DNA of 42,755 nt from an uncultured Algibacter sp. (GCF_947495675.1 NZ_CANLZX010000026.1:1-42755), one strand, 5' to 3'; positions 8,582 to 17,497 are shown, counted from the first letter of the stretch. Numbers and translations are program-made. Notes: a model not told the origin generated them from the letters alone.

Positions 8582-10081
8582 TTATTTTGCTACTGAAGAC
8601 ACCGAATTAACTGGCATTTTATCTTCACGAGCTTTAGCTTCTTCAAGCCATTTTGGTAATAAATTCTTTTTAAATTCAGATTTTTCTGCTTTTAATTTCT
8701 TCATGTCTAAGCCAATAAACTCTTGTGCTTTTTCTTTTGTTGAAATGTCTGGCATATCGATAGCTTTGTTATGTCCTAATTCTGCTAATAATCTAGCTAA
8801 CTTAACACGAGCCTCTTGTGCTATTACTAAACCACTACCAATAACTCTCGCAGTTTCAACAGGTGAATGAAAAGATGCACCGTGAGATGCAGCCGAATAA
8901 TCCCAACGCCATTGTCCATGACGAATATCTGTTAAAATAGGTTTCATTTGTGCTTCTGTAGCTCCTAAATCCCAACATTTTTTAGCCTCTAAATGTGCTT
9001 TTACCAACAAATCTTCTAATTTAAGTCTATTTTCGGTTGCTTTACGTTGTCTTTCATAAACATTAGCAATCAATTTATTAGATTCTTCTCTATGGCATAC
9101 TTGACAAGCATTAGAGGTATTATTTAAAGGTGATTGTATATGGTGATCGGTAAATTTTTGTCCACCTTCGCTTTTATATGGCATGTGACAATCTGCACAA
9201 GATACACCTCTATCTGCATGTACTCCTGTAGAGAATGTTTCGTAACCTGGGTGCTGCGCTTTTAGCATTGGTGTTTTACTTAATTTGTGTGTCCAATCAG
9301 AGAATTCTAAATTATCGTAGTAATTCTCCATATCTTCAACAGTCATACCATCTTTCCAAGGAAATACTAAATAAGGCGTGCCTTCTTTTCCTGGTATGTT
9401 CTTATTAAAATAATATTCTACATGACATTGTGCACATACTAAAGAACGCATTTCGTTGTGGGTTGCTTTGTTAATATCTTTCCCCATAGCATCAAAAGCC
9501 TCAACTAGTGCTGGTCTGGATATACGCAATTTCATTGTTTTAGAGTCATGGCAATCTGCACAACCAATTGGATTTACAATTTCGGCACCTTTATCAGCCC
9601 ATTTTCCACTATAAAATTCGGCAATACCAATTTCATTCATTAAACGTGGTACATCAGGACTTTTACATGTCCAACATGTTGCTGGCATTGGGCCATCTCC
9701 ATTTCCTTTTGGTCCTCCCGTTCTTAAAGAATTATGAATATCTTCAATAGCATAGGCATGCCCTCTTCCTTGGTTATAATCTTTAGAAAAACCATAACCT
9801 GCAAAAAGAATTACCAAATTAGGATCTTCTTCTAAAACATCTCGCATTGCAGAACCACCTTGCATAGATGCAAACATTGTGTCTGATGTTTGTAACCAAG
9901 ACTGATATTCTAATGGGAAATTTTCTCCCCAAACAGCATTTCTAGGTTCATTTTCGGCAATATCTACACTAGGTGTATATTTATATTTTGCTTCAGATTT
10001 TCTATTAACAATACTTGACGCTAATAGTCCTAATAAAAAAACCACAACAATGGTTATAATAAATAATACTTTGTTTTTCAT
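8582..10081 (-). CDS. nrfA: Cytochrome c nitrite reductase, catalytic pentahaem subunit
   Basis: This 499-residue periplasmic enzyme reduces nitrite to ammonium with six electrons. The N-terminal hydrophobic segment (residues 5-22) is a signal or anchor. Five haem sites are visible in the right order. The catalytic one is CWTCK at 136-140, with lysine in place of histidine as in true NrfA. The other four are CADCH 174-178, CAQCH 216-220, CADCH 295-299 and CQVCH 326-330. The segment CAQCHVEYYF carries the expected active-site tyrosine region, and TDHHIQSP supplies distal histidines. Electrons come from NrfH, encoded 11 bases upstream. The length fits the family and nothing is missing. Confidence 0.96.
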   Translation of the reverse strand: MKNKVLFIITIVVVFLLGLLASSIVNRKSEAKYKYTPSVDIAENEPRNAVWGENFPLEYQSWLQTSDTMFASMQGGSAMRDVLEEDPNLVILFAGYGFSKDYNQGRGHAYAIEDIHNSLRTGGPKGNGDGPMPATCWTCKSPDVPRLMNEIGIAEFYSGKWADKGAEIVNPIGCADCHDSKTMKLRISRPALVEAFDAMGKDINKATHNEMRSLVCAQCHVEYYFNKNIPGKEGTPYLVFPWKDGMTVEDMENYYDNLEFSDWTHKLSKTPMLKAQHPGYETFSTGVHADRGVSCADCHMPYKSEGGQKFTDHHIQSPLNNTSNACQVCHREESNKLIANVYERQRKATENRLKLEDLLVKAHLEAKKCWDLGATEAQMKPILTDIRHGQWRWDYSAASHGASFHSPVETARVIGSGLVIAQEARVKLARLLAELGHNKAIDMPDISTKEKAQEFIGLDMKKLKAEKSEFKKNLLPKWLEEAKAREDKMPVNSVSSVAK

Positions 10082-10092
10082 TTCTATGCGTT

Positions 10093-10689
10093 TTAATCTT
10101 TAAGTTGTTCTTCCATCCAAGCAGGAATAACAAGTTTTTCTTGGTCTGTTGGTAATGGTGCAATATTATATTTTATGGTAGATATACCATGTACTTTTCC
10201 GTGTGGCACTAATTTATGACAACTCCAACATTGTCGCCCTGTTCTATTTTCTCGATGACCTTCAATCCAACCATCATATTTTACTTGTGTAACTTGTTGT
10301 ACATGGCATCGAATACAATTATTTTGTACTACTTCTTGCGATGCTTCTTTCATTTCAATAACATCTGGTTCTGCTCTTGCAGTAAAAACAGATGCATGAT
10401 ATAACCCATCTTTAGCTTTAAAATAATATTTATTGAAAACATTATCATGAGGTACATGGCAATCGTTACAATTTGCCCATTCTCGATGAGAACTGTGCAT
10501 CCAGCTGTTGTAAACGGGTGTCATTACATGACAGTTAACACAGGCTTGTGGATCATCAGACATGTAAGATGTTATCTTAGATTCCTTTGCCATAAACAAA
10601 CCCAAACCAATTATTATACCAATAAAAATGACAGCAGTAGTTCGCCATTTTGTGGTTTTTGGAGGTAATATGTTTTTAGTAGATTTCAA
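10093..10689 (-). CDS. nrfH: Cytochrome c nitrite reductase, membrane tetrahaem quinol oxidase
   Basis: This 198-residue NapC/NirT-family protein oxidises menaquinol in the membrane and passes electrons to NrfA. A single membrane helix (about residues 17-33) is followed by four haem motifs: CVNCH 50-54 (followed by VM, the methionine typical of haem 1 in NrfH), CNDCH 74-78, CIRCH 125-129 and CWSCH 154-158. The start codon is TTG. No in-frame ATG exists between the upstream stop, two bases before it, and the membrane helix, so TTG is the only start that keeps the helix. Tight spacing places it in one operon with the porin and nrfA. Confidence 0.95.
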   Translation of the reverse strand: MKSTKNILPPKTTKWRTTAVIFIGIIIGLGLFMAKESKITSYMSDDPQACVNCHVMTPVYNSWMHSSHREWANCNDCHVPHDNVFNKYYFKAKDGLYHASVFTARAEPDVIEMKEASQEVVQNNCIRCHVQQVTQVKYDGWIEGHRENRTGRQCWSCHKLVPHGKVHGISTIKYNIAPLPTDQEKLVIPAWMEEQLKD

Positions 10690-10691
10690 TA

Positions 10692-11978
10692 TTATTTATT
10701 TGTGCTTTTAAACAAAGTTGGTTGTATTTTTAATTGTACCCAACCCCAGTTATTCGTATTATCATTAGGTAAACCACTTTTAATTAAACTCATGCTATCT
10801 GAAGCAAATAATTGAGAATAACCAACACTTAATGTAACATCTTTCATTAAATTTCTATTATAAACAATATCCAATTCAGTTCCAAAATAATTATCGGCAT
10901 TGTTACTTAAATCTGCATTAGCTGAAAAATAATGAGCTTTTGTAAGCAAGGTAGCGTTTTTTCCTGCATTAAATACAACTTTTGCATACAAATCATTTAA
11001 TCCAACATTATTAGCATGATTGCCTACGTAGAAATAGTCCATAAATCCATTAAACTTATGGTTTGTTCCGTATAAAGGAAAAAACGATTTATTCTTGGTA
11101 TCACCATCTTGATCTGTACCACTTAACATTTCAAAACCTAATGCAAACAAGGTTTTTGCTGGTTTATAATTAGCTTCTAAAGATACTTGATATGCATTTA
11201 AATCTGTAGATTCATTGGATTTTCCAAACTGATAATATGCAGACCCTTTAAATTTTAATTTATTAACAGGAAAAGTAAAATAAGACCCAGCAGTTTGTCT
11301 GTAATACACACCATCTGCTATTGTATTATCAACTCCTGTGAAATTTTGAAACCCAGTATTTAAAAACAAAAAGCTAGCTGAGCTGTTTTCCCAATTCTTT
11401 TTAAGATAAGCAAATTGCATAGCTTTATAAGTAAATGCCCCTTGAATTGTAAAAACATTACCTACAGAACTTTGTGATTCTTGACTAAAAGCAAAACCAA
11501 AATCTGCTATAAAACTATCTTTCTTGTATTTAATTAAAGCAGCATCATGAAAACGACCTTGCATAGCCCAATCTAAGCCTCCTAAAATTCTTTGATCGTC
11601 ATAAGATAAAACTTGTCTTCCTAATTTAGTAGACCAATTTTCATTTACATGATATTCAACCCATGCTTGAAATAATGAAAAAGAATTATTACTATCTGTA
11701 GCATCAATTTGTCTGGTATCACCCCATGTGCTTACATCCTGCATACTCATCATAACATCAAGCTTATCAATGCTGTATTTAACATTTAATCTAGAACGTT
11801 GTACTACGAATGCTCCAGGTTCTGCATTATCAGGAAATAAATTATTAAACCCATGTCTGTACTCAAACCTTGGTCTTATATCTGCTCCAATTTCTAATTG
11901 AGCAATGGCAAATTGAGATGACAAAATTATTAGGAAAACTAAAGTAAGTTTAACAATAGTGAACTTGTTCTTATTCAT
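10692..11978 (-). CDS. Outer-membrane porin, alginate-export-like family, first gene of nrf operon
   Basis: This 428-residue protein has a signal peptide (residues 1-26, ending AIAQ) and a beta-barrel body rich in alternating aromatic strands. The N-terminal text (IGADIRPRFEYRHGF, VQRSRLNVKYSID, KLGRQVLSYDDQRILG) resembles the alginate-export/AlgE-like porin family often found beside respiratory genes in Bacteroidota. It ends two bases before nrfH. I infer that it lets nitrite or nitrate in, or ammonium out, across the outer membrane. The family name does not mean that alginate is the substrate. A 14 bp palindrome 58 bp upstream is the best candidate operator for the operon. Confidence 0.75.
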   Translation of the reverse strand: MNKNKFTIVKLTLVFLIILSSQFAIAQLEIGADIRPRFEYRHGFNNLFPDNAEPGAFVVQRSRLNVKYSIDKLDVMMSMQDVSTWGDTRQIDATDSNNSFSLFQAWVEYHVNENWSTKLGRQVLSYDDQRILGGLDWAMQGRFHDAALIKYKKDSFIADFGFAFSQESQSSVGNVFTIQGAFTYKAMQFAYLKKNWENSSASFLFLNTGFQNFTGVDNTIADGVYYRQTAGSYFTFPVNKLKFKGSAYYQFGKSNESTDLNAYQVSLEANYKPAKTLFALGFEMLSGTDQDGDTKNKSFFPLYGTNHKFNGFMDYFYVGNHANNVGLNDLYAKVVFNAGKNATLLTKAHYFSANADLSNNADNYFGTELDIVYNRNLMKDVTLSVGYSQLFASDSMSLIKSGLPNDNTNNWGWVQLKIQPTLFKSTNK

Positions 11979-12035
11979 TAGTAATGGTTGTTTAGTTTAA
12001 AAGCGCAAATTTGAAAAAAGTAACAAGTCTATTTC

Positions 12036-12049
12036 ATGATAATTATCAT
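12036..12049. promoter_or_regulatory. Perfect 14 bp palindrome upstream of the nrf operon (Fnr/Crp-like site)
   Basis: ATGATAATTATCAT is a perfect inverted repeat containing the Fnr-type core TGAT-N4-ATCA. It lies 58-71 bases before the ATG of the porin gene. On the minus strand TAGACTTG (12031-12024), close to the TAnnTTTG -7 element, follows four bases later. Control by an oxygen- or nitrite-sensing Crp/Fnr-family protein would suit an anaerobic nitrite reductase, but that assignment is inference. It is not a terminator for mnmE because it has no loop and no T-run after it. Confidence 0.45.
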
Positions 12050-12081
12050 AAATATATTTAAAAAATTTGTATCAAAAAAAA

Positions 12082-13479
12082 CTATTTTCCTATACAGAAA
12101 TTAGCAAAAATATTTCCTAACAAATCATCGTTAGTAATCTCTCCTGTAATTTCTCCAAAATGATAAAGTGCTTGACGAATATCTATAGCTAATAAATCTC
12201 CTGATAAACCTGAATCTAAACCATCTTTAACTTTCTCAATTTCTTCAAAAGCTTTTAATAAAGAATCATAATGACGAGAATTAGTTACAATGGTATCATT
12301 ATTTCTCAATGCACCTGTATTTACAAAACTTAAAAGTTTGTCTTTTAACTCCTCTACACCAATAACATTTTTTGCAGATAATAAATGAATATCTGGAATA
12401 TCATTTTTAACAAATTCTATTTGCTTTCCATTTAACTTATCAACTTTATTTGCAATAATAAGTAATGGTTTTAGCGGATATTTATTTTTAATCTTCTCAA
12501 CTTCAATCTTGAATGAATGTACAAAAGACTCGTCTTTAAAATTTGTGCTATCGGCGATAAAAATTACAACTTGAGCTTGATCTATTTTCTCGAAAGTTTT
12601 TTTAATACCTATACTTTCAACTACGTCTTTTGTTTCTCTAATACCTGCTGTATCAATAAATCGAAACCCAATACCTCCTATTGAAATTTCATCTTCTATA
12701 GTATCTCTAGTAGTTCCAGCAATTTCAGACACAATAGCACGTTCTTCATTTAACAACGCATTTAAAAGTGTAGACTTCCCTACATTTGGCTCACCTACTA
12801 TTGCAACAGGTATTCCATTTTTAATAACATTTCCAACAGCAAAGGAATCTATAAGTCGTTTTAGCACAAATCGAATACGCTCAACCAATTCTTTAAATTG
12901 AGTCCTATCGGCAAACTCAACATCTTCTTCTGCAAAATCCAATTCTAATTCAATAAGGGAAGCAAAATTTAAAAGCTCTTCGCGAAGTTTAGCAATTTCG
13001 GAAGAAAAACCTCCACGCATTTGCTGCATGGCAATTTGATGCGATGCTTCATTATCACTAGAAATTAAATCGGCTACAGCCTCGGCTTGACTTAAATCTA
13101 ATTTACCATTTAAAAAAGCGCGAAGCGTAAACTCACCAGCAGTTGCCATTCTACAACCTTGTCTTAAAAACAATTGTATTATTTCTTGCTGAATATAGTT
13201 TGATCCATGACATGACACTTCTACAACATCTTCACCTGTATACGAATTAGGGTTTTTAAAAACAGATACTAAAACTTCGTCAATCGTTCTAGAGTTATCA
13301 ATAATATGCCCTAAATGGATAGTATGAGTTTTTTGATTTACAAGCTTTTTTTTAGTCTTTACAGAACGAAAACAACTATCAGCCATACTTATAGCCTCAT
13401 TTCCAGATAGCCTTATAACAGCAATGGCGCCTGCTCCAGATGGTGTTGCTAAAGCAACTATGGTATCTTGATTTATCAT
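12082..13479 (-). CDS. mnmE: tRNA uridine-5-carboxymethylaminomethyl modification GTPase
   Basis: This 465-residue protein works with MnmG to modify the wobble uridine of some tRNAs. The N-terminal folate-binding domain (about 1-120, TPSGAGAIAVIRLSG and SYTGEDVVEVSCHG) is followed by a helical domain that holds the inserted G domain. The G domain shows GEPNVGKST (229-236), GTTRD, DTAGIRE and NKVD. The protein ends in the family's CIGK motif, with the catalytic cysteine. It is full length. A 21 bp palindrome lies about 43 bp upstream of the start. The nrf operon follows on the same strand, but the palindrome and the 103 bp gap suggest separate transcription. Confidence 0.97.
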   Translation of the reverse strand: MINQDTIVALATPSGAGAIAVIRLSGNEAISMADSCFRSVKTKKKLVNQKTHTIHLGHIIDNSRTIDEVLVSVFKNPNSYTGEDVVEVSCHGSNYIQQEIIQLFLRQGCRMATAGEFTLRAFLNGKLDLSQAEAVADLISSDNEASHQIAMQQMRGGFSSEIAKLREELLNFASLIELELDFAEEDVEFADRTQFKELVERIRFVLKRLIDSFAVGNVIKNGIPVAIVGEPNVGKSTLLNALLNEERAIVSEIAGTTRDTIEDEISIGGIGFRFIDTAGIRETKDVVESIGIKKTFEKIDQAQVVIFIADSTNFKDESFVHSFKIEVEKIKNKYPLKPLLIIANKVDKLNGKQIEFVKNDIPDIHLLSAKNVIGVEELKDKLLSFVNTGALRNNDTIVTNSRHYDSLLKAFEEIEKVKDGLDSGLSGDLLAIDIRQALYHFGEITGEITNDDLLGNIFANFCIGK

Positions 13480-13521
13480 GTTTCAAAAATACTAAATTTG
13501 AAATGCTAATCAACACTTCAC

Positions 13522-13542
13522 TAATAACAAAACTTGTTATTA
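13522..13542. promoter_or_regulatory. 21 bp perfect inverted repeat upstream of mnmE
   Basis: The arms TAATAACAA and TTGTTATTA (9 bp each) flank the three-base centre AAC. No T-run follows that would make it a good terminator on either strand, and symmetry of this kind is typical of a TetR- or MarR-type operator. It lies in the 297 bp gap between the divergent starts of mnmE and the STAS-like gene, nearer mnmE. Which gene it serves is unknown. Nothing else is recognised in this gap. Confidence 0.4.
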
Positions 13543-13776
13543 TTATTAAAAACTAAGGTTTTTATATTCATCATTTTATAATCCTAAATATTAAAGAGGG
13601 CTTAATAACCCAAAAAAAGTACAGAAAGCAATTAAATACTAATAAAAAATCAAACAAAAGTCTGATTTGGCAACAAATGTGACTATTTAAAAATCTGTGT
13701 GTCAAATATTTAAACCCTAAATAAATCGTATTAATTTAATCCACCCCAGAGAAATCAGGTATATAACTTGCAGATA

Positions 13777-14208
13777 ATGAAAATAATAGAATCCAAATTT
13801 TCAAATCAGATATTAAAATTTGTAGAAAATAAGCTCGGAAACATCTTTTTTTTTAACCATATTGCTGTTGTAGAACTTCATGAAGGTGTTCATTTTGATA
13901 TTAAAAATGCATCTTTAATTATTGATGAGCTAACATCTTACTTTGGCAACTCAAAACCATTTGGTGTAGTAGCCAACAGAATTAATTCTTATTCTATTAA
14001 TCTAATAGAAACGCCTCTTATTAAAGAAAAAGCAAAAAACTTTTTCGCTTATGGGGTTGTAGGACACGATTTAGCTAGTAAAATGAATGCTGAAATAGAA
14101 AACAAGTTTTGTGTTTCAGAAAAAATAGATTTCGATAATTTAAACGAAGCCATTAAGATTGTATACAATAGAGTTATAAATAGTGGTCTTTTTCGTCAAG
14201 CTAAATAA
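13777..14208 (+). CDS. STAS-like (SpoIIAA-type) small cytoplasmic protein
   Basis: I place the start at the ATG at 13777 (143 residues); a TTG nine bases earlier is also possible. There is no signal peptide or membrane helix. The alternating strand/helix pattern (NHIAVVELHEGVHFDIKNASLIIDEL, then KPFGVVANRINSYSIN) and the size fit the SpoIIAA/STAS-like fold seen in many flavobacterial proteins. The central FAYGVVGHDLASKMNAEIEN segment would be the helix/strand core. The role is unknown. It could be a regulatory binding partner. The gene overlaps the convergent cvfB-like gene by 13 bases at its 3' end. Confidence 0.6.
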   Translation: MKIIESKFSNQILKFVENKLGNIFFFNHIAVVELHEGVHFDIKNASLIIDELTSYFGNSKPFGVVANRINSYSINLIETPLIKEKAKNFFAYGVVGHDLASKMNAEIENKFCVSEKIDFDNLNEAIKIVYNRVINSGLFRQAK

Positions 14209-15026
14209 ATACCATCTGGTTTAATTTCTATAACACGCCTTTTATACAAAGTCCCAACAGCCTTTTTAAAATTCTTCTTACTCATTTGCAGCGCCTCTTT
14301 TATGGCTTCAGGGCTCGATTTGTCTGTTAAATTCAAATAACCACTATTATCTTGCAACTCTTGTACAATACGGTCGGCATTAGGTTCAATATTTCTATAT
14401 CCTACTTGGCCTAAAGAAATATCAAGTTTATTACCTGGTCTTATTTTTTTAACAATACCTTTAAGTTTATCTCCAATACTAAGGTCTTTAAAAATACTGT
14501 CTTTGTAAATTAAACCCATATGTTTTTTATTTACAATAACATTCATTCCAATATCAGATGGGTGAGATACAATCAAATCAACAGCCTCAAACTCACTAAC
14601 AGTAAGTTCTCTATTATCTAAAAATCGATTTGTTTTACTAGATGCCACCAATCTTTCGGTTTTTTCATCTAAATAACAATGCACCAAATACCAACCACCA
14701 GGTTTCATTTTAAAAGCCTGTTCTTTAAATGGGCAAAATAACTCCTTAACTAAACCCCAATCTAAAAAAGCACCATAATCAGTCACTTGGTTACAGCGTA
14801 ATAAAGCAAATTCACCACGCTTAATATAAGGGAAATCTGTTGAAGCAACAGGGCGTTCCTCATTATCTAAATACACAAAAACATCAAGCTTTTCCCAAAT
14901 CTTAAAACCCTCAGGTACATAACGATTTGGCAATAATACTTGGTTATCCTCATCATCAACTAAATAAATACCATGATCGGTTTCACGAAGTATTTCTAAT
15001 GTGTTTATTTCACCTAATTTTATCAT
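14196..15026 (-). CDS. CvfB-like S1 RNA-binding protein
   Basis: The ATG at 15026 gives 276 residues beginning MIKLGEINTLEIL, the usual family start. A TTG 24 bases earlier would add a residue stretch with no family support. The protein has tandem S1-type beta-barrels (LLRCNQVTDYGAFLDWGL is a classic S1 stretch at about residue 75-95; KLKGIVKKIRPGNKLDISLGQ near 190-210) and a C-terminal winged-helix domain (about 215-276). CvfB in Staphylococcus binds RNA and influences virulence genes. In flavobacteria the target is unknown. It ends inside the 3' end of the convergent STAS-like gene. Confidence 0.85.
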   Translation of the reverse strand: MIKLGEINTLEILRETDHGIYLVDDEDNQVLLPNRYVPEGFKIWEKLDVFVYLDNEERPVASTDFPYIKRGEFALLRCNQVTDYGAFLDWGLVKELFCPFKEQAFKMKPGGWYLVHCYLDEKTERLVASSKTNRFLDNRELTVSEFEAVDLIVSHPSDIGMNVIVNKKHMGLIYKDSIFKDLSIGDKLKGIVKKIRPGNKLDISLGQVGYRNIEPNADRIVQELQDNSGYLNLTDKSSPEAIKEALQMSKKNFKKAVGTLYKRRVIEIKPDGIYLA

Positions 15027-15105
15027 GCCGTAAAGGTAACAATTTTTCAATCTAACACGCCTTTAAGTTCAACTCAACTTTAAGCATTTATTTATATTTT
15101 TTTTA

Positions 15106-15192
15106 ATGGCGCAACCCTTTAAGGTCGGGCTTTCACTACTCGCTTCCTCCTGCGTCGGCGAGCTCAAACATACCGTTCAATCCCTTGCGCAA
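15106..15192. repeat. Dispersed palindromic intergenic repeat, copy 1
   Basis: This is a GC-rich island in an AT-rich spacer. Its outer ends, GGCGCAACC and CCCTTGCGC, form an imperfect terminal inverted repeat, and CTCGC/GCGAG forms an inner stem. The left end (GCGCAACC...GGTCGGGCT) and right end (ATCCCTTGCGCA) recur at 32172-32258 in the same orientation, while the middle differs. From memory, such elements are scattered between genes in many Flavobacteriaceae genomes; I could not check this. No open reading frame is present. Confidence 0.7.
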
Positions 15193-15250
15193 CAAATAAT
15201 AGCATATGTTATAACGCCAAAATTATAATTATCCATAATTTTTTAAAATA

Positions 15251-15282
15251 AAAAAAGCGCTACATTAATGCAGCGCTTTTTA
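15251..15282 (-). terminator. Intrinsic terminator after the DUF2853 gene
   Basis: AAAAAGCGCT and AGCGCTTTTT form a 10 bp stem around a 10-base loop that itself contains the palindrome CATTAATG. The A and T runs at the ends make it work in both directions. It begins 19 bases after the stop codon of the DUF2853 gene on the minus strand. Confidence 0.85.
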
Positions 15283-15300
15283 ATTTTTATAATCTTATTT

Positions 15301-15639
15301 CTAGTAAATAGACTCTTTACCAAAATGCTTAGTTAACATATAATAAACTACAGCTCTGTATTTATTACGATTAGATTTACCGTAAGTATCCATTACAGAA
15401 GCAATTGCTTCGTCTAATTTTGGTCCATCACTTAAACCTAATTTTTTAATTAAAAAATTGTTTTTAACAGTTGCTAACTCAGATGCATCCGATCCTGAAA
15501 CAGTAGCAGCATCCTTATTATAAATTGAAGGTCCGCAACCAATAGTAACTTTTTTTAATAAATCCATGTCTGCGCTAATTCCGCATTTGTCTTTTAAATC
15601 TGCAGCATACTTTACAATAAGCTCGTCTCTTTTACTCAT
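15301..15639 (-). CDS. DUF2853 family protein
   Basis: This is a small (112 residues) soluble helical protein. The whole sequence follows the DUF2853 pattern as I remember it: KYAADLKDKCG, GCGPSIYNKDAATVSGSD, ELATVKNNFLIKKLGLSDGP and the C-terminal YGKSNRNKYRAVVYYMLTKHF. It has no signal peptide, and its role is not known in any organism to my knowledge. The gene is free-standing, with its own terminator downstream and 97 bp to menD upstream. Confidence 0.85.
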   Translation of the reverse strand: MSKRDELIVKYAADLKDKCGISADMDLLKKVTIGCGPSIYNKDAATVSGSDASELATVKNNFLIKKLGLSDGPKLDEAIASVMDTYGKSNRNKYRAVVYYMLTKHFGKESIY

Positions 15640-15736
15640 AATGATTTTGTTTTATATGTTAGAAAATAATTTAAATTTATAACTGTAATAAAGATAACTA
15701 ATTTTTAGACACATAAAATATCAAATTGTCACATTA

Positions 15737-17497
15737 TTACTTAATAAATTCAAAATAGTTTAACAGTACTTCATCATTAATAAGTTTTGGTGTAAAAACC
15801 TCTAATAATTTTGGCTCATCACCATTAGAATAAAAGGATTCTAATATATTTTTAAGTTCGTCTTCATTACAAGCAGATTCATATTTAAAACCATACATTT
15901 TACATAAATACTCTGCATTTAAATCATGATTGGTTTCAAAATATGTGTTGAAATTCTCTGTATTTTTATGCCCAGGTAATATTCTAAAAATGCCTCCTCC
16001 TTGGTTATTTACAATTATAATCCTGAAATTTTTTGGTATGTAATTATTCCATAGTGCATTACTATCGTAAAAAAAACTTAAATCGCCAGTTACAAAAACC
16101 GTTGGCTTCTCACTAGCAACAGCGCAACCAATGGCTGTTGATGTGCTTCCATCAATACCACTTGTGCCTCGGTTACAAAACACTTCAATACTTTTATGTA
16201 TTTTAAATAATTGAGTATAACGAATAGTTGAGCTATTACCCGATTGCAAAATATAATCATTAGGAATCGATTTTAAAACGCTATTAAAAACCTTAAAATC
16301 AGAAAACGGTATTTCAGCCATATATGCTTTATGCCTTTTTGTTCTGTGCTGTTTAACTGCTGTCCAGGTTGATTTATAATTACTTTTTACATAATGTGTT
16401 ACTCTTGGTAAAAAGGTTTTAAAAAACTCGTTGGGTGTGTTTTTAAAATGATTATCTAAACAAAAAAAAGTATCATTAGCCATTTTATTATTAATATGCC
16501 AATGGTGTTTAGGTTGATATTTTCTTAAAAATTGTTTTATTTTTTTTGATACAATTAACCCTCCAAAAGTCACTAAAATATCGGGTTGTAATTGCAGTTT
16601 TTCAGATTCAGAAAGTGGTGCAATTAACTTATCAATACTCGGAAAAAAACTAGAATGATGTATGTTTGATGTTGTTTCTGTAAGCACAATCACACTATCA
16701 TCTTCAGCTAATTCATCCAACCATTTTTGTTCTATTTGATTTGGTTCATTTACTCCAACAAGAATCATTTTTTTTGATGATGCATTCCAATCTTCAAAAC
16801 AAGATTGTAAAACATAATCTTCAATAACTTCAGTTTTTATAGTTGATTCTATGGCTTTAGGAGCTACGCTTAACTTATCTACCATTTCATATAATGGCTC
16901 ATCAAAAGGTACATTAATATGCACAGGCCCTTTTTTAATTTTCGCGAAATTTATTGCAGTATTTATCTCTTCTTCATTATGTGTTTGAATATCCTTTTGT
17001 AAACCTAATAATCGTTCAAACTTATCTTCCAAATTTTTAAATATAGGAAGTTCTTCATGTGCAGGTACATGCTTTTCATCTTTTAAATCTAATTTTAAAT
17101 TTGCAGAATATAAAATATGATTTTCAAAAACATTTTTCTGATTAATAGTTTGCCCATCTCCTATACCAACCAAATGTTTTGGCCGATCTGCAGATAAAAC
17201 TACCAAAGGAATATCACTATAAAAAGCTTCTGAAATCGCAGGGTAATAATTTAACAAAGCACTTCCAGATGTACAAACTACAGCTGTAGGCTCCTGCAAT
17301 TGTTGTGCAATACCTAAGGCAAAAAATGCAGCACATCGTTCATCAACAATACTATAGCATTTAAAAAAATTATCGTGAGTAAAACCTATTGTTAAAGGCG
17401 CATTTCTACTTCCAGGAGAAATAACAATATGCTTAATACCTTTGGTCTTACAGAGTTGAATAACGGTTTGAGCAAGCGGAATTTTTGGGTAAGTCAT
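15737..17497 (-). CDS. menD: MenD, SEPHCHC synthase of menaquinone synthesis
   Basis: This thiamine-diphosphate enzyme joins isochorismate and 2-oxoglutarate to give SEPHCHC. The 586 residues start with HIVISPGSRNAPLTIGF, a MenD signature, and the catalytic glutamate lies in VVCTSGSALLNYYPAISEAFY. The C-terminal ThDP/magnesium motif runs GDLSFFYDSNALWNN to NNQGGGIFRILPG (about residues 480-515). It lies downstream of menF and the thioesterase on the same strand with a 49 bp gap, so the three probably form one menaquinone operon. Full length, no defects. Confidence 0.96.
   Translation of the reverse strand: MTYPKIPLAQTVIQLCKTKGIKHIVISPGSRNAPLTIGFTHDNFFKCYSIVDERCAAFFALGIAQQLQEPTAVVCTSGSALLNYYPAISEAFYSDIPLVVLSADRPKHLVGIGDGQTINQKNVFENHILYSANLKLDLKDEKHVPAHEELPIFKNLEDKFERLLGLQKDIQTHNEEEINTAINFAKIKKGPVHINVPFDEPLYEMVDKLSVAPKAIESTIKTEVIEDYVLQSCFEDWNASSKKMILVGVNEPNQIEQKWLDELAEDDSVIVLTETTSNIHHSSFFPSIDKLIAPLSESEKLQLQPDILVTFGGLIVSKKIKQFLRKYQPKHHWHINNKMANDTFFCLDNHFKNTPNEFFKTFLPRVTHYVKSNYKSTWTAVKQHRTKRHKAYMAEIPFSDFKVFNSVLKSIPNDYILQSGNSSTIRYTQLFKIHKSIEVFCNRGTSGIDGSTSTAIGCAVASEKPTVFVTGDLSFFYDSNALWNNYIPKNFRIIIVNNQGGGIFRILPGHKNTENFNTYFETNHDLNAEYLCKMYGFKYESACNEDELKNILESFYSNGDEPKLLEVFTPKLINDEVLLNYFEFIK

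Noticed and set aside
12036..12049. Fur box or terminator of mnmE
   Set aside because: The Fur 7-1-7 spacing is not met (arms are three bases too close), and there is no loop or T-run for a terminator.
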